The notes below the pieces were generated by a model that was not told where the DNA came from, did no database searches, and saw only the letters and a program-made list of their open reading frames with translations. This document shows positions 7,928-16,835 of a stretch of DNA of 57,905 nt, piece by piece (within the stretch, counting starts at the first letter, position 1; each line of letters starts with the position of its first letter). A program made the position numbers and the translations under genes. The stretch spans positions 1-57,905 of the forward strand of contig NZ_JAUYQL010000061.1 in the NCBI RefSeq assembly GCF_030697305.1, read 5' to 3'. Source of the DNA: Phenylobacterium sp. (lineage in GTDB: Bacteria > Pseudomonadota > Alphaproteobacteria > Caulobacterales > Caulobacteraceae).

Positions 7928-8626
7928 GTGGACTACGCGACCATCGCTCTGGACTATGTGGCGCCGATCTCGGGGTCGGTGCTGGCCGGCGGCTTGATCG
8001 GGCTGGAGCGGGAGTATCGCGGCCGTCCGGCGGGTCTTCGCACCCACATCCTGGTGTCGCTGGCCTCGGCCCTGCTGATGCTTGCGGCCGTTCACCAGGT
8101 GCGCTGGCTGACCGACACCCCGCCCGAGGTGATCCGCATCGATCCGGTGCGCATGGCCCATGGCGTGCTCACCGGCGTGGGCTTCCTGTGCGGAGGCGTG
8201 ATCTTTCGCCAGGGCCTGTCGGTGCACGGCCTGACCACTGCGGCGTCGCTGTGGATCACCTCGGCGCTGGGCGTGCTCTACGGGATCGGCTTCTTCGGGC
8301 TGGCGATCGGCGGGACGGCGACGACCCTGCTTGTGCTGGCGGGCTTCCGCTGGTTCGACGACCACCTGCCCGGGACCACCATGCTCGACGCCAAGGTCCG
8401 CTATCAGCGCGGCGCGAACTTCCCTGAGGCGGAATTCCGCGCCCTGGCGGCGGAGTTCAATATGCGGCCCAGCGCGCTCAGCCACCGTCTGCTCGACGAG
8501 GGTCGCACCGCGGAGATCTCCGCCACGCTCCACGCCGCGCGCGACGTCGACACCCAGGCGATCGTCGACCGCCTGTGCGCCGACCCGCGCGTGCAGGAAT
8601 TCGAGCTCAGTCCCCGCAACGACTAG
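7928..8626 (+). CDS. MgtC/SapB family membrane protein
   Basis: The 232-residue protein has the MgtC/SapB transmembrane signature (GGLIGLEREYRGRPAGLRTHILVSLASALLM region, about residues 20-50; LTGVGFLCGGVIFRQG; GLTTAASLW) and a soluble C-terminal domain of about 85 residues. Family members affect growth in low magnesium and modulate membrane ATPase activity and potassium balance. GTG 7928 is preceded by GAGAGG. It starts 12 nt after the channel stop, as the third gene of the cation operon. Confidence 0.9.
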   Translation: MDYATIALDYVAPISGSVLAGGLIGLEREYRGRPAGLRTHILVSLASALLMLAAVHQVRWLTDTPPEVIRIDPVRMAHGVLTGVGFLCGGVIFRQGLSVHGLTTAASLWITSALGVLYGIGFFGLAIGGTATTLLVLAGFRWFDDHLPGTTMLDAKVRYQRGANFPEAEFRALAAEFNMRPSALSHRLLDEGRTAEISATLHAARDVDTQAIVDRLCADPRVQEFELSPRND

Positions 8627-8638
8627 TTTGTCGCAGCT

Positions 8639-9271
8639 CTACTGAGCCGCAACGAACTCGCCCTCGATGTCCAGTTTGGTCTCGCCGCCCAGCATCGCGC
8701 CCATCTTCGGTGAGATGGCGAAGTCGGCGAACTTGATCACCGTCTCGCCGTCGAAGCCGACTCGGTACTTTCCGCCCGGTCCGGGACCGGCCTTGTTGAA
8801 GGTCGCCTTGATCACCACCGGCTTGGTGACGCCGTGCAAGGTCAGGTCGCCGGCGATGTCGGCGGTGCGTTCCCCCGTCGAGGTGATCGAGGTCGACTTG
8901 AAGGTGGCGGTCGGGAACTTGGCGGTGTCCAGGAAGTCGGGGGACTTCAGGTGCGTATCCAGCGCGGCGTTCAGAGTGCCGACCGTCGTGGTGTCGACTG
9001 TAGCCTCGAGGGTGCTGGCGGACGGCGTCTTCGGGTCCAGGTTCAGCTTGGCGGTCACGCCGGTGAACTGGCCGATGTAGGTGGAGAAGCCGACATGAGA
9101 CACCGACCAGGTGACTTTGCCGTGCGAGGCGTCGAGCGTATAGGCGCCGCCCTTCACGTCCGCCGGGGCGACGGGGGCGGGCGGGGCGGCGGCCACGGTC
9201 TGTGCGTCAGCCGCACCGGCGGCGAACGTCAGCGCGCAGGTGGCGAACAGGGTCGCTGCAAAACGGTTCAT
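8639..9271 (-). CDS. YceI family periplasmic lipid-binding-like protein
   Basis: The 210-residue protein begins with a Sec signal peptide (MNRFAATLFATCALTFAAGAADA, cleavage near residue 23). The YceI domain follows, with YTLDASHGKVTWSVSHVGFSTY and the closing GGETKLDIEGEF. YceI proteins are lipocalin-like barrels that bind long isoprenoid lipids in the periplasm. ATG 9271 has AAGAGGA upstream; an earlier in-frame start would spoil the signal peptide. The gene is divergent from the nucleosidase across about 130 nt and convergent with mgtC. Confidence 0.92.
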   Translation of the reverse strand: MNRFAATLFATCALTFAAGAADAQTVAAAPPAPVAPADVKGGAYTLDASHGKVTWSVSHVGFSTYIGQFTGVTAKLNLDPKTPSASTLEATVDTTTVGTLNAALDTHLKSPDFLDTAKFPTATFKSTSITSTGERTADIAGDLTLHGVTKPVVIKATFNKAGPGPGGKYRVGFDGETVIKFADFAISPKMGAMLGGETKLDIEGEFVAAQ

Positions 9272-9404
9272 CGGGCGTCCTCTTGAGGATTCTGGGCGGC
9301 GAACCCTAGACACGCGTCCCGGCGCTCGGCAAGGGCGCGGCTTCGCCTTGCGTCGACGTGCGGACTAAGCTGCGCAGGAGATCGGGGAACCACATGGAAC
9401 GCAC

Positions 9405-10154
9405 ATGATCGGCCTGCTCTGCGCCACGCCGGAAGAGCTCGCGGCGCTTCGCGCGCGCCTTTCAGCGGAACCAGCCGAAGGGCGCTTCGGTCCGACCCGT
9501 GTATGGACCGGCGAGCACGCCGGCCAGCCGTTCGCGCTGGCGCTCTGCGGTCTGGGCAAGGTCAACGCCGCGGCTGCGGCGACCCTGTTGCTCAGCGTAT
9601 TCGGCGCAAAGACCCTCGTGTTCGCAGGCGTCGCTGGCGGGCTCAATCCGGAGCTTCCGGTTGGCGCCGTTCTGCTGGCCGACCGATTGGCGATCCATGA
9701 CTACGGCCTGGTGGCGGCGGGCGAGTTCATCCCGACCCTCTCGGGTCAGCTGCCGATCGGTGCGGAGCGGCTGACCACTCTGGCTCCCGTCGCGCCTAAG
9801 GTCGCCGCCGACCTCACCCTGCTGGCGCAGCGCGTCGCAACAGCCCTCGGCGATCCGATCCGGCTGGGGGGCCTGGTCACTGCCGACTATTTCCTCAACT
9901 GCGTGGAGACGCGCCAAACGCTGCACGCGACGTTCGGGGCCGACGCCATCGACATGGAATCCGGCGCAGTCGCCCAGGTCGCGGCCGCCTGGGACGCCCC
10001 GCTGTACGTCGTCCGCACCCTGTCCGACCTCGCCGGCGAGGACAGCCACCTGACCTATCCCGAAATGGCGGCGATGGCCGCGCGCAACTCCGCCCTGTGC
10101 GTGCTGGAGCTGTTCGAGATCCTCCGCGCGCACGGCGATGTCGGCATCGGCTGA
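9405..10154 (+). CDS. mtnN: 5'-methylthioadenosine/S-adenosylhomocysteine nucleosidase
   Basis: The 249-residue protein matches the PNP/MTA nucleosidase fold. It has GLLCATPEEL at the start, FAGVAGGLNPELPVGAVLLAD in the core, an IDMESGAVAQVA block whose Glu contacts the ribose, and RTLSDLAGEDS carrying the catalytic Asp. It would hydrolyse MTA and SAH left by SAM-dependent reactions, freeing adenine for salvage. It appears monocistronic, and the downstream VOC gene begins 59 nt later. Confidence 0.85.
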   Translation: MIGLLCATPEELAALRARLSAEPAEGRFGPTRVWTGEHAGQPFALALCGLGKVNAAAAATLLLSVFGAKTLVFAGVAGGLNPELPVGAVLLADRLAIHDYGLVAAGEFIPTLSGQLPIGAERLTTLAPVAPKVAADLTLLAQRVATALGDPIRLGGLVTADYFLNCVETRQTLHATFGADAIDMESGAVAQVAAAWDAPLYVVRTLSDLAGEDSHLTYPEMAAMAARNSALCVLELFEILRAHGDVGIG

Positions 10155-10213
10155 TTCCACACGTCTTCACCTCAGACCCCGCGCGCCGCGCGCACACGGT
10201 CAAGGAGAACGCC

Positions 10214-10687
10214 ATGAAGGATATCACCGCGTGCCTGTGGTTCGACGGGCAAGCCGAAGAGGCGGCGAACCTGTACGTATCGATCTTCCCCAACTCGAAG
10301 ATCGGCGATATCTCGCGCTACGGCGACACTGGGCCCGGTCCCAAGGGCTCGGTGATGATGGTCACCTTTGAGCTCGACGGGCGGAAATTCTCGGGCCTGA
10401 ACGGCGGGCCGATGTTCAAGTTCACCGAAGCGGTTTCGTTCTCCGTGGCCTGCGAGACTCAGGCCGAAGTCGATCACTATTGGGACTCCCTAATAGCCGA
10501 CGGCGGCCAGCCGTCGCAGTGCGGCTGGCTGAAGGACCGGTTCGGCCTGTCCTGGCAGATCGTGCCGACGATCCTGGGCAAACTTGCCGCCGATCCCGAC
10601 CGCGCCAAGGCCGGCCGGGTGATGCAGGCGATGCTCAAGATGGTGAAGCTCGACATCGCCGAACTGGAAGCCGCCGCTCGCGGCTAG
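10214..10687 (+). CDS. VOC family protein (PhnB / 3-demethylubiquinone methyltransferase-like fold)
   Basis: The 157-residue protein shows the typical PhnB-like sequence: ITACLWFDGQAEEAANLYVSIF, MMVTFELDGRKFSGLNGGP, CGWLKDRFGLSWQIVP. Members have a glyoxalase/bleomycin-resistance beta-alpha fold; the 3-demethylubiquinone methyltransferase label often attached to them is not well supported. AAGGAG lies 8 nt before ATG 10214, so a longer in-frame start inside the nucleosidase gene is rejected. No specific substrate can be given. Confidence 0.88.
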   Translation: MKDITACLWFDGQAEEAANLYVSIFPNSKIGDISRYGDTGPGPKGSVMMVTFELDGRKFSGLNGGPMFKFTEAVSFSVACETQAEVDHYWDSLIADGGQPSQCGWLKDRFGLSWQIVPTILGKLAADPDRAKAGRVMQAMLKMVKLDIAELEAAARG

Positions 10688-10689
10688 CG

Positions 10690-11328
10690 TCAGGCGGGCT
10701 GCGGCGCGCCCGCCTGCGCCCGCTCCATCGCTTTCCTCAGCAACGGCAGGCGGTCGTCGCCGAAGTACATGTCCGTGCCGTTGAGATAGTAGGTCGGCGA
10801 ACCGTAGCCGCCGCGCGCGATGATCTCGTCCACATTGGCCCGTAGCGCGTCCTTGACGCTCTGCTCGGCGATGCGTGCGAACAGCCAGTCCGGGTCGACG
10901 CCGGCCGCCTTGCAGATATCGACGATCACCGCATCGTCGCTGAGCAGCCGGTCTTCACCGAAGTAGGCCTGGAACGCCGCACGCGCGAACGGGATCAGCT
11001 TGCCCTGCGGCTCAAGCACGATGCAGGCGCGCATCACCTTGACGCTGTTCACCGGGTGGCCGCTCGGCGGGAACTTGAGCTTCACGCCCGCGGCCAGCGC
11101 CCGGTCGCCGAGGTCCTTCAGCATGTAGTCGACCTTGCGCTGCGGCAGCGTGCCGGCGTCCTTCTGCTTGAAGAATTCGATGCCCGGGTTGACTTGGTTG
11201 AACACCCCGCCGACCAGGATCGGCCGCCACACGATCTCGGCCCCGAACTCCGCCGCCAGCGGCTGGATGTTCTCGAAGCCCAGATATGTGTAGGGGCTGG
11301 AACAGTCGAAGAAGAACTCGATGCGCAT
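10690..11328 (-). CDS. 2-hydroxychromene-2-carboxylate isomerase / DsbA-like thioredoxin-fold protein
   Basis: The 212-residue protein begins RIEFFFDCSSPYTYLGFENI, the DsbA-family opening in which the CxxC pair is replaced by CSSPY, as in HCCA isomerases. A C-terminal RGGYGSPTYYLNGTDMYFGDDRL block completes the fold. It is likely a glutathione-dependent isomerase or transferase acting on aromatic or other small molecules. GGGAG sits 7 nt before ATG 11328; an ATG at 11355 is possible. The gene is convergent with the VOC gene (2 nt gap). Confidence 0.87.
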   Translation of the reverse strand: MRIEFFFDCSSPYTYLGFENIQPLAAEFGAEIVWRPILVGGVFNQVNPGIEFFKQKDAGTLPQRKVDYMLKDLGDRALAAGVKLKFPPSGHPVNSVKVMRACIVLEPQGKLIPFARAAFQAYFGEDRLLSDDAVIVDICKAAGVDPDWLFARIAEQSVKDALRANVDEIIARGGYGSPTYYLNGTDMYFGDDRLPLLRKAMERAQAGAPQPA

Positions 11329-11430
11329 CTGATCGCTCCCGCTGCCCGCGCTCATGCCGGCGCGATACCGGGCGCAGAATACATGATGCGCGCGCGCCGA
11401 TAAGATCATCCCGCAACGGAGCGACGCACG

Positions 11431-12381
11431 ATGAAGACCCGCATCACCGACCTGCTCGGCGTGAAGTATCCCATCGTCCAGGCCCCGATGGGCTGGATCG
11501 CCCGCGCCCAGCTCGCCTCGGCGGTCTCCAACGCCGGCGGCCTGGGGATCATCGAGACGTCGTCGGGCGACCTCGACGCCGTGCGCGCCGAGATCAGGCT
11601 CATGCGTGAGCTCACCGACAAGCCGTTCGGCCTCAACGTCGCGCTGGCCTTCGTGCGCGATCCCGACATCGTCAGCTTCGTCGTCGACCAGGGGGTGAAG
11701 TTCGTCACCACCTCGGCGGGCGATCCCATGAAATACTGCGACGCACTGAAGGCCGCCGGCCTGACCGTCTTCCACGTCGTCCCGTCGCTCCGCGCGGCGT
11801 TGCGCGCCGTGGAGGCCGGAGTCGACGGACTGGTGGTCGAGGGCGGCGAAGGCGGCGGGTTCAAGAACGCCCGCGACGTCTCCACCATGGTCCTGCTGCC
11901 GCTGGTCTGCGAACGGGTCGGCGTGCCGGTAATCGCCGCGGGCGGCATCGCCGACGGGCGCAGCATGGCGGCGGCCTTCGCCCTCGGCGCCGAGGGCGTG
12001 CAGATGGGCACGCGCATGGTCTCGTCCATGGAGTCTCCGGTCCACGCCAACTGGAAGCAGGCGATCCTCGACGCCCAGGAGACCGACACCGTGTTCCTCA
12101 ACCGCATGGGCCCAGGACCCGCCCTGCGCGCACTGCGGACCGAAAAGACCACCGCCTACGAGATCGACGGCGGCGCCGGCGCGCGCGACGAATTCAAGAC
12201 CGCCCAGGCGCTCTACTTCGGCGGCGACATGGAGGCCTCGATCGCGCTCTGCGGCCAGGTCGCCGGCCGCATCGACGAGATCAAGCCGGTGGCGGCGATC
12301 ATCGACGAGACAATGGCCGAGTTCGAAGCCGTCATGGCGACGCTCGCCCGGCGTTTCGCGCCGGAGGCCGCGAACGTCTAG
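11431..12381 (+). CDS. Nitronate monooxygenase (2-nitropropane dioxygenase family)
   Basis: The 316-residue flavoprotein has the family opening YPIVQAPMGWIA, the flavin-phosphate loops GGEGGG (about 133) and AAGGIADGRSMAAAFALGAEGVQMGTR. It oxidises alkyl nitronates using FMN, which detoxifies propionate-3-nitronate-like compounds. FabK-type enoyl reductases share the fold, but no fatty-acid genes lie nearby. Its stop overlaps by 4 nt the end of the convergent NlpE-like gene. Confidence 0.87.
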   Translation: MKTRITDLLGVKYPIVQAPMGWIARAQLASAVSNAGGLGIIETSSGDLDAVRAEIRLMRELTDKPFGLNVALAFVRDPDIVSFVVDQGVKFVTTSAGDPMKYCDALKAAGLTVFHVVPSLRAALRAVEAGVDGLVVEGGEGGGFKNARDVSTMVLLPLVCERVGVPVIAAGGIADGRSMAAAFALGAEGVQMGTRMVSSMESPVHANWKQAILDAQETDTVFLNRMGPGPALRALRTEKTTAYEIDGGAGARDEFKTAQALYFGGDMEASIALCGQVAGRIDEIKPVAAIIDETMAEFEAVMATLARRFAPEAANV

Positions 12382-12782
12382 CGCACGCGGCGCAGGCTCA
12401 GGTTCGCGCCGGAAACGATCGGGCGCTGTTCTCGGTCCAGCAGCCGGATCTCATCGTCGGTGATGCGCTGGAAGAACGGCGTCTCGCCTTCGACGCCGAT
12501 CTGAAACACGGTGGCGTCGGGATCGACGGCGTCGCCCCGCAGGATCACATATTCGCCTTCCGAGGTGCTGGTCGCGCCGCCCGAATAAGACTGCTCCAGC
12601 CGGTAACGAAAGTCCGGCGGCCCGAACAGGGTCAGGCGGGTGTCGACGCCAGCGCAGTCCGCGCAAGGCAACCGGCCGACATAGGTCCCGACCTGCGGCG
12701 CTCCGGGCGCAGGCTGCGGTCCGGCCGCCGTCGCACAGGCGCCGACCAACGCCGCTATCGCCAAGATCGCCATAGCCTGCAT
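12378..12782 (-). CDS. NlpE-like N-terminal domain lipoprotein
   Basis: The 134-residue product has a lipoprotein signal (MQAMAILAIAALVGAC, lipidated Cys16). It is followed by TYVGRLPCADCAGVDTRLTLF, the CxxC motif of the NlpE N-terminal barrel, and YRLEQSYSG. NlpE in enterobacteria senses surface contact and copper; here only the short first domain is present, so signalling through Cpx should not be assumed. ATG 12782 has GGGAGG 8 nt upstream. The gene is divergent from ruvC, and the shared region holds a LexA box. Confidence 0.8.
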   Translation of the reverse strand: MQAMAILAIAALVGACATAAGPQPAPGAPQVGTYVGRLPCADCAGVDTRLTLFGPPDFRYRLEQSYSGGATSTSEGEYVILRGDAVDPDATVFQIGVEGETPFFQRITDDEIRLLDREQRPIVSGANLSLRRVR

Positions 12783-12898
12783 GCGAGTCGCCTCCCATTG
12801 TTCAGGCCAGCCTACACGCCGCGAGGCTGTCCGACGCAATCAACCCGATCGACCTCAACCTCTTCTCAACCATGCGCCCATCATCTATCCCCTGTACG

Positions 12899-12913
12899 GA
12901 ACAGACGGCGAAC
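12899..12913 (-). promoter_or_regulatory. LexA (SOS) box upstream of ruvC
   Basis: GAAC-AGACGGC-GAAC on the plus strand reads GTTC-N7-GTTC on the minus strand, the direct-repeat LexA operator of alphaproteobacteria. It ends 7 nt before the ruvC ATG, where bound LexA would block transcription or initiation. Placement before a DNA-repair operon supports the call. Confidence 0.75.
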
Positions 12914-12920
12914 GCGATTC

Positions 12921-13424
12921 ATGGCGACCCCCTTGCGCATCCTCGGGCTCGACCCCGGCCTCCGCCGCACCGGCTGGGGCGTGATCGCGATCGACGGGCC
13001 GCGCCTGTCGCACGTCGCCCACGGGGTGATCGCGCCGCCGGCCACAGACCCGTTCTCGCTGCGCCTGCTGGCCCTTTTCGAAGGCGTCGCCCAGGTGATC
13101 GCCGCCTACGCCCCCGATGAGGCGGCGATCGAGGAGACCTTCGTCAGCGTCAATGCAGCCTCCACCCTGAAGCTCGGCCACGCCCGCGCCGCAGCGATGA
13201 TCGCGCCTGCCCGCGCGGGCCTCAGCGTCGCGGAATATGCGGCCCTGGTGGTCAAGAAGTCCGTGGTCGGGACAGGGGCCGCGGACAAGACCCAGGTCGC
13301 CTTCATGATCCGCCGGCTGCTGCCGACCGCCGGCGAGACCACCTCCGACGCCGCCGACGCCCTGGCTGTCGCAATCACCCACGCCCACGCCCGGCGCGCC
13401 CGCACCCTGGGGTCGGCCGCATGA
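12921..13424 (+). CDS. ruvC: Crossover junction endodeoxyribonuclease RuvC
   Basis: The 167-residue protein begins [16 protein letters not shown] and keeps all four acidic catalytic residues: Asp11, Glu71 (AIEETFV), Asp143 and Asp146 ([15 protein letters not shown]). RuvC cuts Holliday junctions within the RuvABC resolvasome. ATG 12921 is chosen because the canonical N-terminus follows; a longer frame from 12798 adds non-homologous sequence. The leader between the LexA box and the start is very short, with no clear Shine-Dalgarno. The stop overlaps the ruvA ATG by 4 nt. Confidence 0.97.
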   Translation: MATPLRILGLDPGLRRTGWGVIAIDGPRLSHVAHGVIAPPATDPFSLRLLALFEGVAQVIAAYAPDEAAIEETFVSVNAASTLKLGHARAAAMIAPARAGLSVAEYAALVVKKSVVGTGAADKTQVAFMIRRLLPTAGETTSDAADALAVAITHAHARRARTLGSAA

Positions 13425-14038
13425 TCGGGCGCCTGCGCGGCGTGGTGGCCGAGATCGCCGAGGAGGACGCCTTGGTCGACGTCGGCGGCGTCGGCTATGT
13501 CGTGCGCTGCGGCGCGCGCACCTTGTCGCGGCTGCCGGCGATCGGTGACGAGACCGTGTTGCACGTCGAGACCCAGTGGTCAGAGGCGACCGGCATGCGC
13601 CTCTATGGATTCAACACCCGCGATGAGCGTCACGCCTTCGTGGTCCTGCAGGCGATCCAGGGCGTGGGGCCGAAGGCCGCGCTGGGCGTGCTCGACGTGC
13701 TCTCGCCCGGCGAACTCGCCCAGGCCGCGGCGCGCGACGACAAGGCCGCTGTCGCTCGCGCCCAGGGGGTGGGGCCGAAGCTCGCCCAGCGGATCGTCAC
13801 CGAACTCAAGGACAAGCCGCTTACGGACGGCGGCGTCGCGGGCTTCCACGCCCAGGTGCAGGCCCATGCCGCCCCGCACGCGCCCACCGCCTCCGGCGAG
13901 GCGGTCGCCGCCCTGATGGGCCTGGGCGTCGCCGAGCCCGCCGCCCGTCGGCTGGTCGAGCAGGCCTCCCTGCGCCTGGGCGAAGACGCCGAGGCTGGAG
14001 CGCTGATCAAGGCCGCCTTGCAGGAGCTCGGCCGTTGA
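13421..14038 (+). CDS. ruvA: Holliday junction branch migration protein RuvA
   Basis: The 205-residue protein has the RuvA OB-fold start ([26 protein letters not shown]), [16 protein letters not shown], the two helix-hairpin-helix blocks ([32 protein letters not shown]) and the C-terminal RuvB-binding domain. It binds junction DNA as a tetramer and loads RuvB. It overlaps ruvC by 4 nt (ATGA) and ruvB by 4 nt (TTGA), so the three proteins are translationally coupled. Confidence 0.97.
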   Translation: MIGRLRGVVAEIAEEDALVDVGGVGYVVRCGARTLSRLPAIGDETVLHVETQWSEATGMRLYGFNTRDERHAFVVLQAIQGVGPKAALGVLDVLSPGELAQAAARDDKAAVARAQGVGPKLAQRIVTELKDKPLTDGGVAGFHAQVQAHAAPHAPTASGEAVAALMGLGVAEPAARRLVEQASLRLGEDAEAGALIKAALQELGR

Positions 14039-15072
14039 CCCGCCTGGTGTCCAGCGAACCGCAGCCGCTCGAGGGCTCCGACAAGGCCATGCGGCCGCAG
14101 ACCATGGCCGAGTTCGTCGGCCAGGCGCAGACCAAGGCCAACCTATTGATCTTCATCGAGGCGGCGCGCCAGCGCGGCGAGGCGTTGGACCACGTGCTGC
14201 TGTTCGGACCGCCTGGCCTGGGCAAGACCACCCTGGCGCAGATCATCGCCCGAGAGCTGGGCGTCAACTTCCGCGCCACCTCCGGGCCGGTGCTGGCCAA
14301 GGCCGGCGACCTGGCGGCGATACTGACCAACCTTGAGCCGCGCGACGTCCTCTTTATCGACGAGATCCACCGCCTGGCCGCGAACGTCGAGGAGATCCTC
14401 TATCCGGCGATGGAGGACCACGTGCTGGACCTGATCATCGGCGACGGCCCCTCCGCCCGCTCGATCCGCATCGACCTGGCGCCGTTCACCCTGGTGGCGG
14501 CGACGACACGGGCCGGCCTGCTGGCGACGCCGCTGCGCGACCGCTTCGGCATCCCCCTGAGGTTGGAATTCTACACCCCGGCCGAGCTGCAGAAGGTGCT
14601 GGCCCAGGCGGCCGGCAAGATGGGGCTGAAGCTGAACGACGACGGCGCCGCCGAGATCGCCGCCCGCGCCCGTGGCACCCCGCGCGTGGCCGGCAGGCTG
14701 CTGCGCCGGGTCCGTGATTTCGCCGCCGCCGAGGGCTCCGAGCTGGTCGACCGCGCCGCCGCCGCCCGCGCTCTGGCGAGGCTCGAGGTCGACGAGGCGG
14801 GCCTGGACAGCCTCGACCGCCGCTACCTGCGGGCCCTGATCGAAAACTACGCCGGCGGCCCGGCGGGGGTGGAGACCCTCGCCTACGCCATCGCCGAGGC
14901 GCGCGACGCTGTCGAGGACGTCATCGAGCCGTATCTAATGCAGCAGGGCTTCATCCAGCGCACGCCGCGCGGACGCATGGCCTGCGCCAAGGCCTACGCG
15001 CACCTGGGGCTTACCGAGCCGGCGAGTGCGCCGCGGGCCGGCCAGGCGACCCTGTTCGACGACGAGACCTAA
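14035..15072 (+). CDS. ruvB: Holliday junction branch migration helicase RuvB
   Basis: The 345-residue AAA+ motor has [11 protein letters not shown], Walker [10 protein letters not shown] (58-66), Walker [11 protein letters not shown], sensor ATTRAG and the winged-helix C-terminus with [10 protein letters not shown]. It drives branch migration on RuvA-bound junctions. The start is a TTG at 14035 that overlaps the ruvA stop (TTGA); no nearby ATG keeps the conserved N-terminus. ruvB is usually made in excess, so the weak TTG is notable. Confidence 0.96.
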   Translation: MTRLVSSEPQPLEGSDKAMRPQTMAEFVGQAQTKANLLIFIEAARQRGEALDHVLLFGPPGLGKTTLAQIIARELGVNFRATSGPVLAKAGDLAAILTNLEPRDVLFIDEIHRLAANVEEILYPAMEDHVLDLIIGDGPSARSIRIDLAPFTLVAATTRAGLLATPLRDRFGIPLRLEFYTPAELQKVLAQAAGKMGLKLNDDGAAEIAARARGTPRVAGRLLRRVRDFAAAEGSELVDRAAAARALARLEVDEAGLDSLDRRYLRALIENYAGGPAGVETLAYAIAEARDAVEDVIEPYLMQQGFIQRTPRGRMACAKAYAHLGLTEPASAPRAGQATLFDDET

Positions 15073-15075
15073 GGC

Positions 15076-15612
15076 ATGCCGAGCGTCAGCCTCCTCTCGC
15101 CCCTCTCCCGCGGCGAATGCGTCCAGCGCCTGCGTGAGGCGGTGGACGCGCCGCTGGTGTTGTTCGGCAAGAAGTCGGTGGTCGGGGATGTCGACGACGA
15201 ACGCGCAGTGCTGCGCAAGCGCCTGCGCTACCGCAATTCATTCCAGACCCGTTTGCGGGTGACCCTCGAGGACGCTGCGCCCGGAACCCGGATGCAGTGC
15301 CGCAGCGGCGCGCATCCGGCGGCCCTGGTGTTCATCACGCTGTGGCTGGGCATAGTCACGGTCATCGGCGGCGCAGTGTTCCTGGCGGCGCTGGTCGATC
15401 TGACCGGCGCAGCGCAGAGCGAGATCCCGCCGGCCATCGGCTTGCTCGCGCCGCCCGGCTTCCTTCTGTTCGGGATCACGCTGGTCGCCGTCGGCCGCAG
15501 CATGGCGCGCGGCGAAGCGGACTTCCTCATCGATTTCGTGGCGCAACAGACGAAAGCGCGTCGCGTCGAGGCTGCGCCGGCGACCAGCGCGCGAGCGGCG
15601 ACCGTCACATGA
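15076..15612 (+). CDS. Conserved membrane protein of unknown function
   Basis: The 178-residue protein has a soluble N-terminal part (about residues 1-85, with an APLVLFGKKSVVG segment and a basic LRKRLRYRNSFQTRLRVTLE stretch) followed by two membrane helices (about 88-108 and 118-138). I do not recognise a named family. It begins 3 nt after the ruvB stop and its stop overlaps the ybgC start (ATGA), so it is embedded in the ruv-tol operon and its message must be co-translated with both. A role with either system is only inferred from this position. Confidence 0.75.
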   Translation: MPSVSLLSPLSRGECVQRLREAVDAPLVLFGKKSVVGDVDDERAVLRKRLRYRNSFQTRLRVTLEDAAPGTRMQCRSGAHPAALVFITLWLGIVTVIGGAVFLAALVDLTGAAQSEIPPAIGLLAPPGFLLFGITLVAVGRSMARGEADFLIDFVAQQTKARRVEAAPATSARAATVT

Positions 15613-16058
15613 ACGAGCACCCCTCCGCCGGCCGCTTTGATGGGCGAGAGCACCGACTCGCCGTGCGCGTCTACTACGAGGACACCGACTTCACCGGCGT
15701 GGTCTATCACGCCGCCTATGTGCGCTACTTCGAGCGGGGTCGCTCCGACTGCCTGAGGCTGGCCGGCGTCCACCATGGGGAACTGGCGGCGGACGAACGG
15801 CCCACCGCATTCGCGGTGACGCGCCTGGAGGTGGATTTCCTCAAGGCTTCGCATATCGACGACGCGCTGGAGGTTCGCACCCTCTACGAGCGCGTACGCG
15901 GCGCACGCCTGTTCGTCAGCCAGTCGATCTGGCGCGGCGAGACGCTGATCGCCACGGCCGAAGTGGTCGCCGCTTGCATCGACCTGGCCGGGCGCGCACG
16001 CAAACCTTCGAAGGCTTTACTGGACGCGGTGGCCCCACTGCTGGCAGAGGCGCCTTAA
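15609..16058 (+). CDS. ybgC: Tol-Pal system-associated acyl-CoA thioesterase
   Basis: The 149-residue hot-dog fold protein has the YbgC signature RVYYEDTDFTGVVYHAAYVRYFERGRSD (split here: YYEDTDFTGVVYHA with the catalytic Asp, then RYFERGRSD). It hydrolyses acyl-CoA or acyl-ACP thioesters and in many bacteria sits first in the tol-pal operon. ATG 15609 overlaps the preceding gene's TGA; tolQ starts 66 nt later. Confidence 0.95.
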   Translation: MNEHPSAGRFDGREHRLAVRVYYEDTDFTGVVYHAAYVRYFERGRSDCLRLAGVHHGELAADERPTAFAVTRLEVDFLKASHIDDALEVRTLYERVRGARLFVSQSIWRGETLIATAEVVAACIDLAGRARKPSKALLDAVAPLLAEAP

Positions 16059-16124
16059 GTTCGCCAAACGGGCGATTCACTCAGGCCACAGTCGCCCGCC
16101 GCATGACCCTGGAGAAGGAGCTGC

Positions 16125-16835
16125 ATGGATCCCGCCGTCCCCGCCGCGATCAACGCCGACAGCTTCTCTTTTATCACCCTGTTCCTGCGCGCCGACTGGG
16201 TCGTGAAGGGGGTCATGCTCGGCCTCGCCGGCGCCTCGCTCTGGTCCTGGGCGGTAATCATCGACAAGACCTTCCGCTTCGCCCGCCTGAATCGCGAGGC
16301 CGACGCGTTCGAGACCCAGGTGGCCGCCGGCCGCTCGCTGGAGGAGATCGCCGCGGAAGCGGGCGAGAACCCCAGCCACGCCCTGCCCCGCATGTTGCAG
16401 GGCGCCCTGCGCGAATGGCGCGAGCAGCGGGCAAAGGGCCTGTCAGGCGACTCCCAGGCGGCCTTCCTGGTGCAGCGGATTGACCGCACCCTCGACACCA
16501 CCATCGCGCGTGAGAGTCAGAAGGTTGAGGATGGCCTCGGCCTGCTGGCCATCGTCGCCACCGCCTCGCCCTTCGTCGGCCTCTTCGGCACCGTCTGGGG
16601 GATCATGCACGCCTTCCAGTCGATCGCGATCCAGAAGAACACCAGCCTGGCCGTGGTCGCACCGTCGATCGCCGAGGCGCTGTTCGCCACCGCCATCGGC
16701 CTGGCCGCGGCGATCCCCGCCTATATCGCCTACAACAAGTTCTCGACCGACGCGGGCAAGTTCGCCGGCCGGCTGGAAGGCTTCGCCGACGACCTGTCGA
16801 CCGCCATCCAACGCCGCCTGACCGAGCGATTCTGA
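16125..16835 (+). CDS. tolQ: Tol-Pal system inner-membrane motor protein TolQ
   Basis: The 236-residue protein has three membrane helices, the first at about residues 22-45. The MotA/ExbB-type core (GLGLLAIVATASPFVGLFGTVWGIMHAFQ, in shorter blocks GLLAIVATASPFVGLFGTVW) and LFATAIGLAAAIPAYIAYNK are present. With TolR it uses the proton gradient to energise TolA during cell division and outer-membrane constriction. AAGGAG lies 5 nt before ATG 16125. A GANTC (CcrM) site, GATTC, lies at 16073-16077 upstream. Confidence 0.96.
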   Translation: MDPAVPAAINADSFSFITLFLRADWVVKGVMLGLAGASLWSWAVIIDKTFRFARLNREADAFETQVAAGRSLEEIAAEAGENPSHALPRMLQGALREWREQRAKGLSGDSQAAFLVQRIDRTLDTTIARESQKVEDGLGLLAIVATASPFVGLFGTVWGIMHAFQSIAIQKNTSLAVVAPSIAEALFATAIGLAAAIPAYIAYNKFSTDAGKFAGRLEGFADDLSTAIQRRLTERF

